DNA of 59,210 bases from Komagataeibacter xylinus (GTDB lineage Bacteria; Pseudomonadota; Alphaproteobacteria; Acetobacterales; Acetobacteraceae), in contig NZ_QQBI01000019.1 in assembly GCF_004302915.1 (NCBI RefSeq), positions 1 through 59,210 on the forward strand. Direction: 5' to 3'. The position numbers were made by a program, and so were the translations under genes. Shown here piece by piece: positions 26,140 through 35,099 of the stretch. The notes under the pieces were generated by a model. The model ran no database searches and had not been told where the DNA came from. It saw nothing but the letters and a program-made list of their open reading frames with translations. The number at the start of each line of letters is the position of its first letter. Positions within the stretch are counted from its first letter, which is position 1.

Positions 26140-26326
26140 GGAGCGTTCCAAAATGAATCTTAATGGAGGCACTCTAACAAATTCCAAATTCTATTTATAC
26201 ACTGCGTCATTCTATTTCATCTTAACTTCATTCAACATTCTTGAAAAATTCATATTTGTATCTGTGCCTATGCTGGCAACGGCAAAAAGGAAAGAGGGGG
26301 AGGCCAGCGCCCGGAACCGCCATGTT

Positions 26327-26737
26327 TTATTTGCCTGAGAAAGTAAGGACCGGCCCGTATCCGTCTTCCGCATCAGACACGACAATATCGAATTCCTTGC
26401 CCGGAAACGCCGCGTGCAGGGCAAGCGCCCAGCATCTTTTCAATAAATGGGCAACAAGGCAGGCATCATGCACGGACATTTTCATGTCATGCCCAAGAAT
26501 ATCATAAACGTGTACATGATTGAGCATGTTCTCCACGTCCTTCATGTTTCCCAGCACCCGCATCCACCGGGCAAAACTGTCCTTTGTAAAATGAATGCCC
26601 AGAAACACGCTGCCCTCATATGCCACGAATTCCGGCAAAAGCAGCCGACCTATGGCCAGCACGTCAATGCAGGTGCTGTTATAAGCGATATGGGGTAACC
26701 AAGGCGGCTCAAGGGCGGCTGGCAGGCCTTGCCCCAC
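26327..26737 (-). CDS. Hypothetical protein
   Basis: A 136-residue protein without recognised domains, signal or membrane helices. The sequence is balanced and looks like a folded soluble protein (FVAYEGSVFLGIHFTKDSF, then a helical middle part and a C-terminal FDIVVSDAEDGYGPVLTFSG). The first 15-20 residues may be extra, as the true start is unclear. It lies upstream of the TonB receptor gene on the same strand, about 190 bases away. No function is proposed. Confidence 0.5.
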   Translation of the reverse strand: MGQGLPAALEPPWLPHIAYNSTCIDVLAIGRLLLPEFVAYEGSVFLGIHFTKDSFARWMRVLGNMKDVENMLNHVHVYDILGHDMKMSVHDACLVAHLLKRCWALALHAAFPGKEFDIVVSDAEDGYGPVLTFSGK

Positions 26738-26867
26738 CAGGCCAGTGCGTCAGGCTCGGACCAGTCTCCATTCAGTGGATCCTATCTCTTCATCGCATTT
26801 CATCTTTGTTCCGTGCACACACGCAGGCCAGCACGGCACGCGGGGGCGATCCGCCTGAAAGGCGCTT

Positions 26868-27047
26868 TCAGGCCCCGTTTTTACCCGAACCCTTTTTCTG
26901 CCCGCCACCGGTTTCCTTGTTGACCGTAGCCCAGGCACGGCGCGTGGCGTCATCTTTACTGAGCCCGCGCTGCTCGTAGCTTTCCCCGATATGGGCGGCC
27001 TGTCGCTTCTGCTTGCCTGTATAGGCGGATTTGTCACCGCGCGGCAT
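26868..27047 (-). CDS. Small hydrophilic protein (59 residues, plasmid-stabilisation-annotated family)
   Basis: Read directly on the minus strand: 59 residues starting MPRGDKSAYTGKQKRQAAHI and ending in a Gly/Lys-rich tail (GGGQKKGSGKNGA). The middle (YEQRGLSKDDATRRAWATVN) and the glycine tail match a widespread family of tiny, very basic proteins often labelled plasmid stabilisation protein, without firm functional evidence. The match of start, middle and tail over the full length makes this a real gene despite its size. Confidence 0.75.
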   Translation of the reverse strand: MPRGDKSAYTGKQKRQAAHIGESYEQRGLSKDDATRRAWATVNKETGGGQKKGSGKNGA

Positions 27048-27393
27048 GATCCATGCTCCTGTTCATGCGTTTGCCGGGGCTGGGGTGCCGTGGCACATAA
27101 GGCCCCATCAGCGTGACAATGCGGGCTCGGGACAAAAGTTTTTCACGGTTGCAAGCAGGGCTGTTACATTTTGAAAGGGGCATATCCGGCATTGCAAAGG
27201 CTCTTTTCTCGCTATTGCGGGGCAGGGGGTGTAGAAGCAGGACTTCATCCTGATGGAAGATCTCTATGACGACCGTGTGCCGGACTATCGCCACTTCACC
27301 ACAACAGGGTTTCCCCATTCCCATGTGCCCCACCCCCGATCGGGGAGGCCGTTGTGATCATGCGAAGGAGGCACGCCAAAGGATTTCATCATA
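27048..27393. other. Intergenic region, no gene seen
   Basis: About 346 bases between divergent genes. A perfect 12-bp palindrome CCCCGATCGGGG lies at 27334-27345, about 50 bases before the radical SAM gene. The minus-strand frame at 27034-27333 looks non-coding, and it overlaps the start of the 59-residue gene. Confidence 0.4.
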
Positions 27394-28992
27394 ATGACCG
27401 ATACCTGCAAGGTCTTGATGATCTTCCCGCTTTTCAATGCCAATTCATTCTGGAACTACAAGGAAGCCTGCGACCTGGCGGGCGCGCGCTACCCGGCGGC
27501 CCCGCTTGGCCTGGTCACGGTCGCGGCCCTGCTGCCAGAACACTGGGAAATACGGCTGGTCAACCGCAATACCGAAGAGCTGACCGACGCCGATCTTGAC
27601 TGGGCCGACATGGTCATGACCGGCGGCATGCTGCCACAGCGCAATGATGCGCTGCACATCATCGCGCAGTGCCATGCGCGCGGCAAGCCGGTGGTGGTGG
27701 GTGGCCCCGATGTCACGTCGAGCCCGCCGCTTTACAGCGCCGCCAGTTTTCAGGTGCTGGGCGAGGCCGAGGAGATCATGGATGATTTCGTCGCGGCCTG
27801 GCGCAGCGGCGCCCGGCAGGGCGTGTTTGAAGCGCCAATGGGCAAGACGGATGTGACAAAAAGCCCATTGCCGCGCTTTGATCTGCTCAAGCTGGACCAG
27901 TACCTGCACGTAGGCATCCAGTTTTCACGCGGGTGCCCGTTCAGCTGCGAGTTCTGCGACATTATCGAACTCTATGGCCGGGTGCCGCGCACCAAGACCA
28001 ACGAGCAGGTCATGGCTGAACTCGATGCCCTTTACGCGCTTGGCTATCGTGGCCATGTCGATTTTGTTGATGACAACCTGATCGGCAATAAAAAGGCGCT
28101 CAAGAAATTCCTGCCCGACCTGAAGCAATGGCAGGAGGAAAAGAAATTTCCCTTCGAATTTTCAACCGAGGCCTCCATCAACCTCGCTGACGACGCCGAC
28201 CTGCTGCGCAGCCTGGCCGATACGAATTTCTTCGCCGTGTTCGTGGGCATCGAAAGCCCGGATACGGACTCGCTGGTGCTGATGCAGAAAAAGCAGAACA
28301 CCAGGCGCAGCCTGCAGCAGAGCATCGACACGATCCATAAGGCCGGAATTTTCGTGAATGCCGGCTTCATCGTGGGGTTTGACAGCGAGAAGGGCAGCGT
28401 CGCCCCGGGCATGATCGAATGCATCGAGGATACCTCGATCCCGGTCTGCATGGTTGGCCTGCTTTACGCATTGCCCACAACCCAGCTGACGCGCCGCCTG
28501 CTGGCCGAAGGGCGGCTGTTTTCGGGCAGCGAACAGACCCAGTCGGGCGATCAGTGCACGGCGGGCCTCAATTTCGAGACAAAACGGCCACGACGTGACG
28601 TGCTGAGCGACTACAGGACGGTGCTCAAGGCGATTTATGATCCCGTTGCCTATTTTGGCCGGGTGCGCAGGCTGGGCCGCATGCTCGGGCGCAAGCGCAG
28701 CCACCGGATGATCAAGGGCGACCTGCGCAGTTTCATGCGGCTTGTGCTGCGCATTCACCGCGCGGGCCCCGGCACGACCGGGCCATTTTGGCGCATGATG
28801 CTCGATTGCGCGCTGCATAACCCGCGCGCGCTGCCCTATGTGGTCATGACTAGCGCGCTCTACCTGCATCTTGGGCCGTTTTCGCGGCAGGTTGTCAGCG
28901 AGATCGATGGAGAGATCGAGAATGTCGACACGGGCCGCTGGCAGGTGCCGCCGATGCTCAAGCCCGTTCCGGCAGCGCTTGTGCCGGCCTGA
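27394..28992 (+). CDS. B12-binding-domain radical SAM protein
   Basis: A 532-residue enzyme of the cobalamin-dependent radical SAM class. The N-terminal part (about residues 5-145) is a B12-binding fold. The radical SAM core starts with S-R-G-C-P-F-S-C-E-F-C near residues 177-187, the CxxxCxxC set for the [4Fe-4S] cluster. A helical C-terminal domain of the DUF4070 type follows (about 400-520). Related enzymes methylate or rearrange unactivated carbons, including some in hopanoid synthesis, but no hopanoid gene lies nearby, so the substrate stays open. The gene appears to stand alone and ends facing the helicase gene. Confidence 0.88.
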   Translation: MTDTCKVLMIFPLFNANSFWNYKEACDLAGARYPAAPLGLVTVAALLPEHWEIRLVNRNTEELTDADLDWADMVMTGGMLPQRNDALHIIAQCHARGKPVVVGGPDVTSSPPLYSAASFQVLGEAEEIMDDFVAAWRSGARQGVFEAPMGKTDVTKSPLPRFDLLKLDQYLHVGIQFSRGCPFSCEFCDIIELYGRVPRTKTNEQVMAELDALYALGYRGHVDFVDDNLIGNKKALKKFLPDLKQWQEEKKFPFEFSTEASINLADDADLLRSLADTNFFAVFVGIESPDTDSLVLMQKKQNTRRSLQQSIDTIHKAGIFVNAGFIVGFDSEKGSVAPGMIECIEDTSIPVCMVGLLYALPTTQLTRRLLAEGRLFSGSEQTQSGDQCTAGLNFETKRPRRDVLSDYRTVLKAIYDPVAYFGRVRRLGRMLGRKRSHRMIKGDLRSFMRLVLRIHRAGPGTTGPFWRMMLDCALHNPRALPYVVMTSALYLHLGPFSRQVVSEIDGEIENVDTGRWQVPPMLKPVPAALVPA

Positions 28993-29062
28993 GCAGGGCA
29001 TGGGATAGAAAACTTCCGCTGATTGGCGCGGCGGCTGGCAGAACCACCGCGCCAATGCATCA

Positions 29063-30352
29063 TCAGGCTTTGGCAGCCTTCGCCGCGGCAGCCGCCGCGC
29101 GGGCCGCGTTCTTCTCTTCCTCGGTCCAGACCTTGCGCTCGCGTATTTTCGGCGGCTTGACCTTCTTGGCCGGGCCGCCCCCCAGCACGGGGGCACGCAT
29201 GGTGGAGTTGCGCGCGGCCTCCGAATGCCAGGGGTGGTCGTCCTGCACGTCAAGCGGGCGGCCAATTTCGCGCTCCACGTCATGCAGCCAGGCGCGCTGC
29301 TCCGCATCGCACAGCGTTATGGCAAAGCCCGTGCGGCCCGCACGCCCGGTGCGGCCAATGCGGTGGACATAGCTTTCAGGCAGGCTGGGCAGGTCATGGT
29401 TGAACACATGCGTTACCGTATCAACATCAATGCCGCGGGCTGCAATGTCGGTGGCCACCAGCACCTGTGCCGCACCACACCGAAAGGCCTCGAGCGCGCG
29501 CTCACGCTGCCCCTGTGACTTGTTGCCGTGCAGGGCCTCGGCCGTAATGCCCGCCTCGGTAATGAAGGCGCAGACCTCGTTGGCAATGTTCTTCTGCAGG
29601 GTAAAGACCACGGCCTGGCCCATGCCCGGCGTGCGCAGCAGTTCGAGCAGGGCGGCCTTCTTGTCAGCCGCATCGACAAACATGACCGATTGCTCGATCC
29701 GCTCCACGGTGGTGGAGGGCGGCGTGATCTCGACCCGGGCCGGGTCGCGCAGCAGGCTCTCGGCCAGCACAGTGATGGATTTGGGCATGGTGGCTGAGAA
29801 CAGCACGGTCTGCCGTGTTGCGGGCAGGGTTGCGACAATACGCTCGATGGGCTTGGCAAAGCCCATGTCGAGCATCTGGTCCGCCTCATCAAGCACCAGC
29901 GCCTCAAGCTGCGACAGGTCGCATGCGCCCTGGGTGATCAGGTCGAGCAACCGCCCCGGTGTGGCCACGATGATGTCCACCCCCTCCCTGAGCGCATTGA
30001 TCTGGTGAAACGGGCTGACGCCGCCGAAAATCGTCGTAATGCTGGGCTTGAGATGCCGCCCGAAGCCCGTGAACCCATCGGCGATCTGGGAGACAAGTTC
30101 GCGCGTGGGGGCCAGCACCAGCACGCGCGCGCCACCTTTGGGGGCAGGGCGCGGGTTCAGGGCAAGGCGATGGAGCAGCGGCAGCGCAAACGAGGCCGTC
30201 TTGCCCGTGCCGGTCTGGGCCATGCCCAGCAGGTCGCGGCCTGCGAGCAGCATCGGGATGGACCCGGCCTGGATCGGGGTAGGGTGGGCGTAGCCTTCCT
30301 CGGCCAGGGCGCTCAGGAGTTCGGGCGCCAGGGCAAGATCGGCAAAAGTCAT
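29063..30352 (-). CDS. rhlE: DEAD-box RNA helicase, RhlE-like
   Basis: An ATP-dependent RNA helicase of about 429 residues. All core motifs are present: Q motif (TPIQAGSIP), AQTGTGKT, PTRELVSQI, TPGRLLDL, DEAD in VLDEADQMLDMGF, SAT, VATDIAARGID and HRIGRTGRAGR. After the second RecA domain there is a short basic, alanine/lysine-rich tail as in RhlE proteins, likely to touch RNA. The start is taken at the ATG at 30352 (MTFADLALAPELL); the frame also offers an ATG at 30358 and a TTG at 30364. It probably helps ribosome assembly or RNA turnover. Confidence 0.92.
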   Translation of the reverse strand: MTFADLALAPELLSALAEEGYAHPTPIQAGSIPMLLAGRDLLGMAQTGTGKTASFALPLLHRLALNPRPAPKGGARVLVLAPTRELVSQIADGFTGFGRHLKPSITTIFGGVSPFHQINALREGVDIIVATPGRLLDLITQGACDLSQLEALVLDEADQMLDMGFAKPIERIVATLPATRQTVLFSATMPKSITVLAESLLRDPARVEITPPSTTVERIEQSVMFVDAADKKAALLELLRTPGMGQAVVFTLQKNIANEVCAFITEAGITAEALHGNKSQGQRERALEAFRCGAAQVLVATDIAARGIDVDTVTHVFNHDLPSLPESYVHRIGRTGRAGRTGFAITLCDAEQRAWLHDVEREIGRPLDVQDDHPWHSEAARNSTMRAPVLGGGPAKKVKPPKIRERKVWTEEEKNAARAAAAAAKAAKA

Positions 30353-30617
30353 GGACATGGTCAAGCAGCGCCTCCGGCGCTCTGTAAAGGCTACGCCTGT
30401 TCGGGCTTCGCTTGGTGCGGGAGGGCGGACTATTACGGGGGGCGCCGTGCCACGTCAACGCGGCGCGGCATGTCCGGTGATGGTTTCTGCCCCGGCCTGC
30501 GCGCCACGGCCCCCATGCCATGAAAGGTGAACGGGAACGGCGGACGCTGCTGGCCTGCCCGGCACGCGATGTGCTACGCTCAGGGCTGCAACGCCTTACC
30601 TGCGAGGATCGGGAAAA

Positions 30618-31436
30618 ATGTCCATGCGGAACGCATTTTACGCCATCGCCTGCCTTTCCCTCGCCGGGCCAGCCATGGCAGCGCCCCCCATTGACCAGCC
30701 CCTTCACGACGCGGTGGCAGCCACCACCCGCGACCCCGCTCTGGTCAGCCGCGATAGCGCCCGCCACCCTTACGAACTGCTTTCCTTTTACGGCGTCACG
30801 CCACAGGCCACGGTTGTCGAGATCTGGCCCGGCAGTGGCTACTGGACCGAAATCCTCGCCCCGCTGCTGCGAAACCATGGCACCTACTATGCCGCCATGG
30901 GTGTTGCTGATGGCACGAAAGTCGAACGTGAATACGCGCACTGGCCCGCTGGCATGCAGGCAAGGATCGACGCGCATCCGGCACTTTATGACCAGATCCG
31001 TTACACGCAGTTCGGGCACGGTCACCCTGACCTCGCACCGGCGGGCAGCGCTGATGTTATCCTGACCTTCCGCAATGTTCATAACTGGATGAAGGATAAC
31101 GATGCACCCGAGTTGCTCGCGGCGGTGCACAAGGCGCTCAGGTCCGGCGGCATCTTTGGCGTGGAAGACCATCGCGCCCGCCCGACCGGCCCGCAGGACC
31201 CCGCTGCCAGAAGTGGTTACGTGCGGCAGGATTACGCGATCGCGCTTATTGAGCGGGCGGGGTTCAAACTTGTTGGCACGTCAGAAGTCGCCGCCAACCC
31301 CAGGGATACGACCGACTGGCCCAGAGGCGTGTGGACACTGCCCCCCACTTACGCGCTCGGCACTGTCGATCATGCCAGATACCAGGCGATTGGCGAGGGC
31401 GACAATTTTGAGTTGAAGTTCCAGAAGGTCGATTAG
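30618..31436 (+). CDS. Exported SAM-dependent methyltransferase-like protein
   Basis: A 272-residue protein with a class I methyltransferase fold and an N-terminal signal peptide (MRNAFYAIACLSLAGPAMA). The nucleotide-binding loop is VVEIWPGSGYWTEIL near residue 72, and VILTFRNVHNW near 148 takes the place of motif IV. This matches the COG4798 group of predicted methyltransferases that carry export signals. A periplasmic methyltransferase is odd because SAM is made in the cytoplasm; the true role may not be methylation. The start could also be the ATG two codons later. It stands alone, divergent from the helicase gene. Confidence 0.82.
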   Translation: MSMRNAFYAIACLSLAGPAMAAPPIDQPLHDAVAATTRDPALVSRDSARHPYELLSFYGVTPQATVVEIWPGSGYWTEILAPLLRNHGTYYAAMGVADGTKVEREYAHWPAGMQARIDAHPALYDQIRYTQFGHGHPDLAPAGSADVILTFRNVHNWMKDNDAPELLAAVHKALRSGGIFGVEDHRARPTGPQDPAARSGYVRQDYAIALIERAGFKLVGTSEVAANPRDTTDWPRGVWTLPPTYALGTVDHARYQAIGEGDNFELKFQKVD

Positions 31437-31608
31437 CAACAGGTCGGCTTCCTGCATGAGTTCCGGCTGCGCCAATTTATGCATACAGGCAGAGAACGCC
31501 GTTTCGATCGCGCTTATCTGCCACAAAACCTGCCGGCATGGCTGTCGAATGCCGGTTGATGGATCAGGGTGGGCATGCCTGCATGCGGTAGCATGATCGG
31601 GGCTGGCT

Positions 31609-31848
31609 TCAAACCGTCCTTTCCAGCGGATGAACGTGCGCTCGCCGTCCGTTACCAGGCCTCAGCATGATGGTGGAGCAGTAATTCCAGATCGGCAGGG
31701 TTTCGGTCATGGGCGAGGGGATCAGTGCACCCTGCGCCACGGCCCGCTCCACGCAGGCCGCAATATCCTTGCGGCAGCGCGCCCGCCCGGCCACCAGCAG
31801 GGCCTGCACGGGCTGGTTCTGTGGCGAGCAGTTGCCCGCACCGAGCAC
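31609..31848 (-). CDS. Possible small Cys-rich protein, 5' end unclear
   Basis: From a GTG at 31848 there are 79 codons beginning MLGAGNCSPQNQPVQALLV. Reading upstream in the same frame gives further coding-like sequence (TACRQPAPLTGCLIV) that looks like the mature start of a lipoprotein, but a stop codon sits just before it. Either the gene has lost its signal sequence by a frameshift or the true start is the GTG. No family is recognised. The other-strand frame here looks less protein-like. Confidence 0.35.
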   Translation of the reverse strand: MLGAGNCSPQNQPVQALLVAGRARCRKDIAACVERAVAQGALIPSPMTETLPIWNYCSTIMLRPGNGRRAHVHPLERTV

Positions 31849-31986
31849 GATCAGGCAGCCGGTGAGGGGCGCGGGTTGCCTGCAGGCCGTTCAAGCCCAC
31901 ACCTGGTGAATGCCATCATCATCCCGCCTGCACGTGGCGCGATAACAGGTTCCATCTACAGGGCGCCGCCGCGACTGGGACAGACG

Positions 31987-32223
31987 TTATTGTGAAGGCC
32001 ATTCATCAATCGGCAGGTTGACCATATCATGCGTCCGGTAGCCTTTCTTGCGCACGCGCTGGCTGTCCGCACTATCAGACGGAAACAGTTTACGGGCATC
32101 TTCATAGGCGAACATCGCAGCCTTGGCGGCTTTTCTTCGCTCAGCCTCGCTTCTGCTGGTATCCATGGCTTTCGCCATCCAGGCATCGCCCTTGCGTTCG
32201 CATTCATTGGCAGGGATCATCAT
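31987..32223 (-). CDS. Small hypothetical protein
   Basis: A 78-residue charged, Ala/Lys/Arg-rich, probably helical protein (MAKAMDTSRSEAERRKAAKA in the middle, then a YEDARKLFPSDSADS segment). It has no signal or membrane helix and no family I recognise. A small soluble protein with sound codon use and a clean TAA stop, so probably a real gene. It lies divergent from the SDR gene at 32489. Confidence 0.5.
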   Translation of the reverse strand: MMIPANECERKGDAWMAKAMDTSRSEAERRKAAKAAMFAYEDARKLFPSDSADSQRVRKKGYRTHDMVNLPIDEWPSQ

Positions 32224-32488
32224 GCAGCCTTTTTCTGATCAGGTCTCCTGCATATCAAATACCTCAAATCTTGCGATCAAATCCAGTCGCCCGGCTGAAA
32301 TCGTCATTTTCCCTGCTCGCGCCAGTACGAACCGAACCCTGTGCCGCAGGGGCCGAACTGAGCGCGCATGTGACCTGGCCCGCACGCCCGGACGGAGCAT
32401 TGCCCTGCACCATGACACAAAGATGTGTGAAGCCGTGATGCCCCGGCACTGCCAACGTAGGAGCCCTGATGCACAGGAGAATGCCACA

Positions 32489-33259
32489 ATGCAGGCCAAT
32501 ACGCTTTTTTCACTCACGGGCAGGCGCGCACTGGTTACCGGGGCCTCCCGTGGCATTGGCCTGACCCTGGCGCGGGGGCTGGGCCAGTACGGCGCTGAAA
32601 TCGTGCTGAACGGCCGCAACCCGGAAGCACTCGAGGCAGCCCGCGCCACGCTCGAACACGAAGGGCTTGATGCCGTGACGGCTGCCTTTGACGTAACGGA
32701 CCAGGATGCCGTCATCGCAGGCGTGGAAAGAATTGAGCATGAACATGGCCCGATCGACATTCTGATCAACAATGCGGGCATCCAGCGCCGCGCGCCACTC
32801 GAGCAGTTCAGCCGGGCGGACTGGGATGCGCTGATCGCGACCAACCTCAACGCCGTTTTCTTTGTGGGGCAGGCCGTGGCACGCCACATGCTGCCGCGTG
32901 GGCGCGGCAAGATCGTCAATATCTGTTCGGTGCAGAGTGAACTGGCCCGCCCCGGCATCGCGCCCTATACCGCGACCAAGGGGGCGGTGAGGAACCTGAC
33001 CAGAGGCATGGCAACGGACTGGGCCCGGCATGGCCTGCAGATCAACGGATTGGCGCCCGGCTATTTCAAAACGGAAATGAACGAAAAACTGGTGGCGGAT
33101 ACAGCCTTCACCCAATGGCTGTGCCAGCGCACGCCGGCCGGGCGCTGGGGGAATGTGGAGGAACTTGTCGGGGCTGCGGTCTTTCTGTCCTCTGACGCAT
33201 CAAGTTTTGTCAATGGGCATGTGCTTATGGTGGATGGCGGCATAACCGCCTCCGTATAG
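32489..33259 (+). CDS. gno: SDR-family gluconate 5-dehydrogenase-like oxidoreductase
   Basis: A 256-residue short-chain dehydrogenase. It shows the cofactor motif TGASRGIG (about 18-25), NNAG near 95, the catalytic Ser in ICSVQSE and Y-x3-K in YTATKGA (about 157-161). The sequence is of the IdnO/Gno type, which interconverts D-gluconate and 5-keto-D-gluconate, a cytoplasmic reaction common in acetic acid bacteria. The frame runs open to 32123, but ATG 32489 has an AGGAGA site and places the Rossmann fold correctly. Substrate specificity within SDRs is hard to prove from sequence, so gluconate is likely rather than certain. Confidence 0.82.
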   Translation: MQANTLFSLTGRRALVTGASRGIGLTLARGLGQYGAEIVLNGRNPEALEAARATLEHEGLDAVTAAFDVTDQDAVIAGVERIEHEHGPIDILINNAGIQRRAPLEQFSRADWDALIATNLNAVFFVGQAVARHMLPRGRGKIVNICSVQSELARPGIAPYTATKGAVRNLTRGMATDWARHGLQINGLAPGYFKTEMNEKLVADTAFTQWLCQRTPAGRWGNVEELVGAAVFLSSDASSFVNGHVLMVDGGITASV

Positions 33260-33299
33260 GTAATACTGGGTCGGTAACATTGGCGTCACGAACGGCGCT

Positions 33300-34745
33300 T
33301 TATAACGCGGTGCGATAAGGGGCGATGCCACGGCCTTCATTGTCAGTATCCACACGATGGCCAACCATAGGCAATGCACGGTGGTGGCAGTTTTCACGCG
33401 TGCAGGCACGGCAGCCCGGGCCGATGGGAATGATCATGCGCGGATCATTCAGGTCCAGCCCGGCGGAATAGACAAGGTGCCCGGCATCCGCGATGGAACA
33501 GCCCAGAACCACGGCCGCCAGGCGGGGCCGGTCAAGGTAGGATATGTTGTCACGGCCTACCGTGCGCGCCACGTTGAGATAGAGCGCGCCATCCGTCGTG
33601 CGTGAAAGCTGGACCTGCACCTGCTGCGGGGTGGTGAACGCACGGAAAACATTCCATAGCGGGCATGGCCCCCCGAAACGGGACTGTGTAAAGCGGTTTG
33701 CACTGAAGCTTTTGAGGATATTGCCCGCGATATCTGTCTTGAGGAAATAAAAGGGTATCCCTTCGCTTCCGGGCCGCTGCAGGGTGCTGAGCCGTTGGCA
33801 GGCCTGCTCGAAACTGACGCCGAAATGGCGCTGCAGCCGTTCCAGGTCATGACGCACCTCATGTGCGCTTGTCCTGAATCGTTCATAGGGCAGCAGGAGT
33901 GCGCCAGCAAAATAATTGGTCAGATAGACGCGTGCCAGCCCCCGGGCCTCGCTTTCACGCAGCCGCGAACGACGGATGATACGGGCGAATATCGCCTGAT
34001 GCTCGATCTGCCCCAGCGCCTGGGCCATCCAGAACGTGCTGCTTTCCGATGGCGCGATGCGCGAGAGGAAAAGAGTGCGGTTGCGCCGGTCCATGTGCCA
34101 CATCAGGCCGCGCTGGCTCAGGCCAAGGTCAATCTCGGTGCGGATGCCATGGTGGTCCATGAGGTAGCGCCCGAGCTGCTCGCGGGGGCTGCCCTCATCA
34201 AGGCGCATGAGCGCGGCCTGGCGTTCAGCCGTGCGGTCAATTTCATCAAAATAATTACGCTGGGCCTGCACCCAGTCATTGACGGCTTCATATGGCTCCA
34301 CCCGGTCGGGCGCATCCGGTGTGGTCGTGTCCGGGTGCGGCGCATGCCCGACCAGCGGCACGGCCGCCTGTTCGTGGCGCAGCAGATAGGCGCGGTAGAG
34401 CCGGACGAACTGCATGCACAGATCGGGCGCCACGCGCATCGCGGCCTGCATGCTGTCCAGCTTCACTGCGCCCATGTCGAATACGGGGTCGGCCAGTATT
34501 TCGCGCAATGCCTGTATGCCGCGCGCCTCTTCAGTATCGCTGAAATAATCCACCCCGACGGAAAATATATCGCATAATGCATTGAGCAGGGGCAGGGGGA
34601 GCGGCCTGACGTCATGCTCGATCTGGTTGAGGTAACTGGCGGATATGCCCAGTTGCAGGGCCAGCGCGCTCTGGGTCATGCCCATGCGGGTGCGTTGATG
34701 ACGGATACGCGATCCGGTGAAGATTTTGGTGGCGGGTTTTTTCAT
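33300..34745 (-). CDS. XRE-family regulator of the RamB/PccR/ScfR short-chain acyl type
   Basis: A 481-residue regulator from ATG 34745. It has an N-terminal Cro/C1 helix-turn-helix (RTRMGMTQSALALQLGISAS, about residues 22-41), a central ImmA/IrrE-like region in which the zinc-protease HExxH is degenerate (QALGQIEH), and a C-terminal DUF2083 domain ending in a Cys/His cluster (CRACTRENCHH). This architecture is that of RamB, PccR and ScfR, which sense acyl-CoA status and control acetate, glyoxylate or propionyl-CoA genes. A TTTGCAAA site, the known RamB/PccR motif, lies 11 bases upstream of the start codon. It diverges from the acetyl-CoA-synthetase-like gene at 35100, a plausible target. Confidence 0.88.
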   Translation of the reverse strand: MKKPATKIFTGSRIRHQRTRMGMTQSALALQLGISASYLNQIEHDVRPLPLPLLNALCDIFSVGVDYFSDTEEARGIQALREILADPVFDMGAVKLDSMQAAMRVAPDLCMQFVRLYRAYLLRHEQAAVPLVGHAPHPDTTTPDAPDRVEPYEAVNDWVQAQRNYFDEIDRTAERQAALMRLDEGSPREQLGRYLMDHHGIRTEIDLGLSQRGLMWHMDRRNRTLFLSRIAPSESSTFWMAQALGQIEHQAIFARIIRRSRLRESEARGLARVYLTNYFAGALLLPYERFRTSAHEVRHDLERLQRHFGVSFEQACQRLSTLQRPGSEGIPFYFLKTDIAGNILKSFSANRFTQSRFGGPCPLWNVFRAFTTPQQVQVQLSRTTDGALYLNVARTVGRDNISYLDRPRLAAVVLGCSIADAGHLVYSAGLDLNDPRMIIPIGPGCRACTRENCHHRALPMVGHRVDTDNEGRGIAPYRTAL

Positions 34746-35099
34746 CTTCACAATCTTTGCAAATATCGGCGCGGCGTTCGCTTCTTTAAACGGCAAAATA
34801 TCTTCCGCCCGCAACCGGGATTTGTCACAGTCCCCATCAGCAGAAACGCACAAGGGCAACACGGATGAACTGCCATGACCGGGCGAAGCCTCCATTGCGG
34901 CACAGCCTGCAACATGAACCGTGATGTTCTGCCCCGGTTATCCGCCGTGGCATGAGGCAGACGTAGGTCCGGTCGGGCATAGCGCAGAGGCAGGCATGTC
35001 ATGCGCCCCGGCATGTAAACCACGTCTGGCCTCTCCTTTAATTGACCGCTGCATCCTGCATTACAGCGTGCAGGCAGCCTGACAACAGGAAACAGGTTC
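34746..35099. promoter_or_regulatory. Divergent promoter region with TTTGCAAA site
   Basis: No gene is seen in these 354 bases. TTTGCAAA at 34756-34763 is the core motif bound by RamB and PccR regulators; a second perfect copy is not found, though TTTAAACGGCAAA at about 34785-34797 is similar. The site next to the regulator start suggests autoregulation, and the region presumably also drives the gene at 35100. Confidence 0.55.

Noticed and set aside
27034-27333. Minus-strand frame of 99 codons
   Set aside because: It overlaps the start of the 59-residue gene in another frame and has no family or clear ribosome site.
29904-31172. Long minus-strand frame crossing the helicase and methyltransferase region
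   Set aside because: It runs antisense to the methyltransferase and out of frame with the helicase, with no motif of its own.
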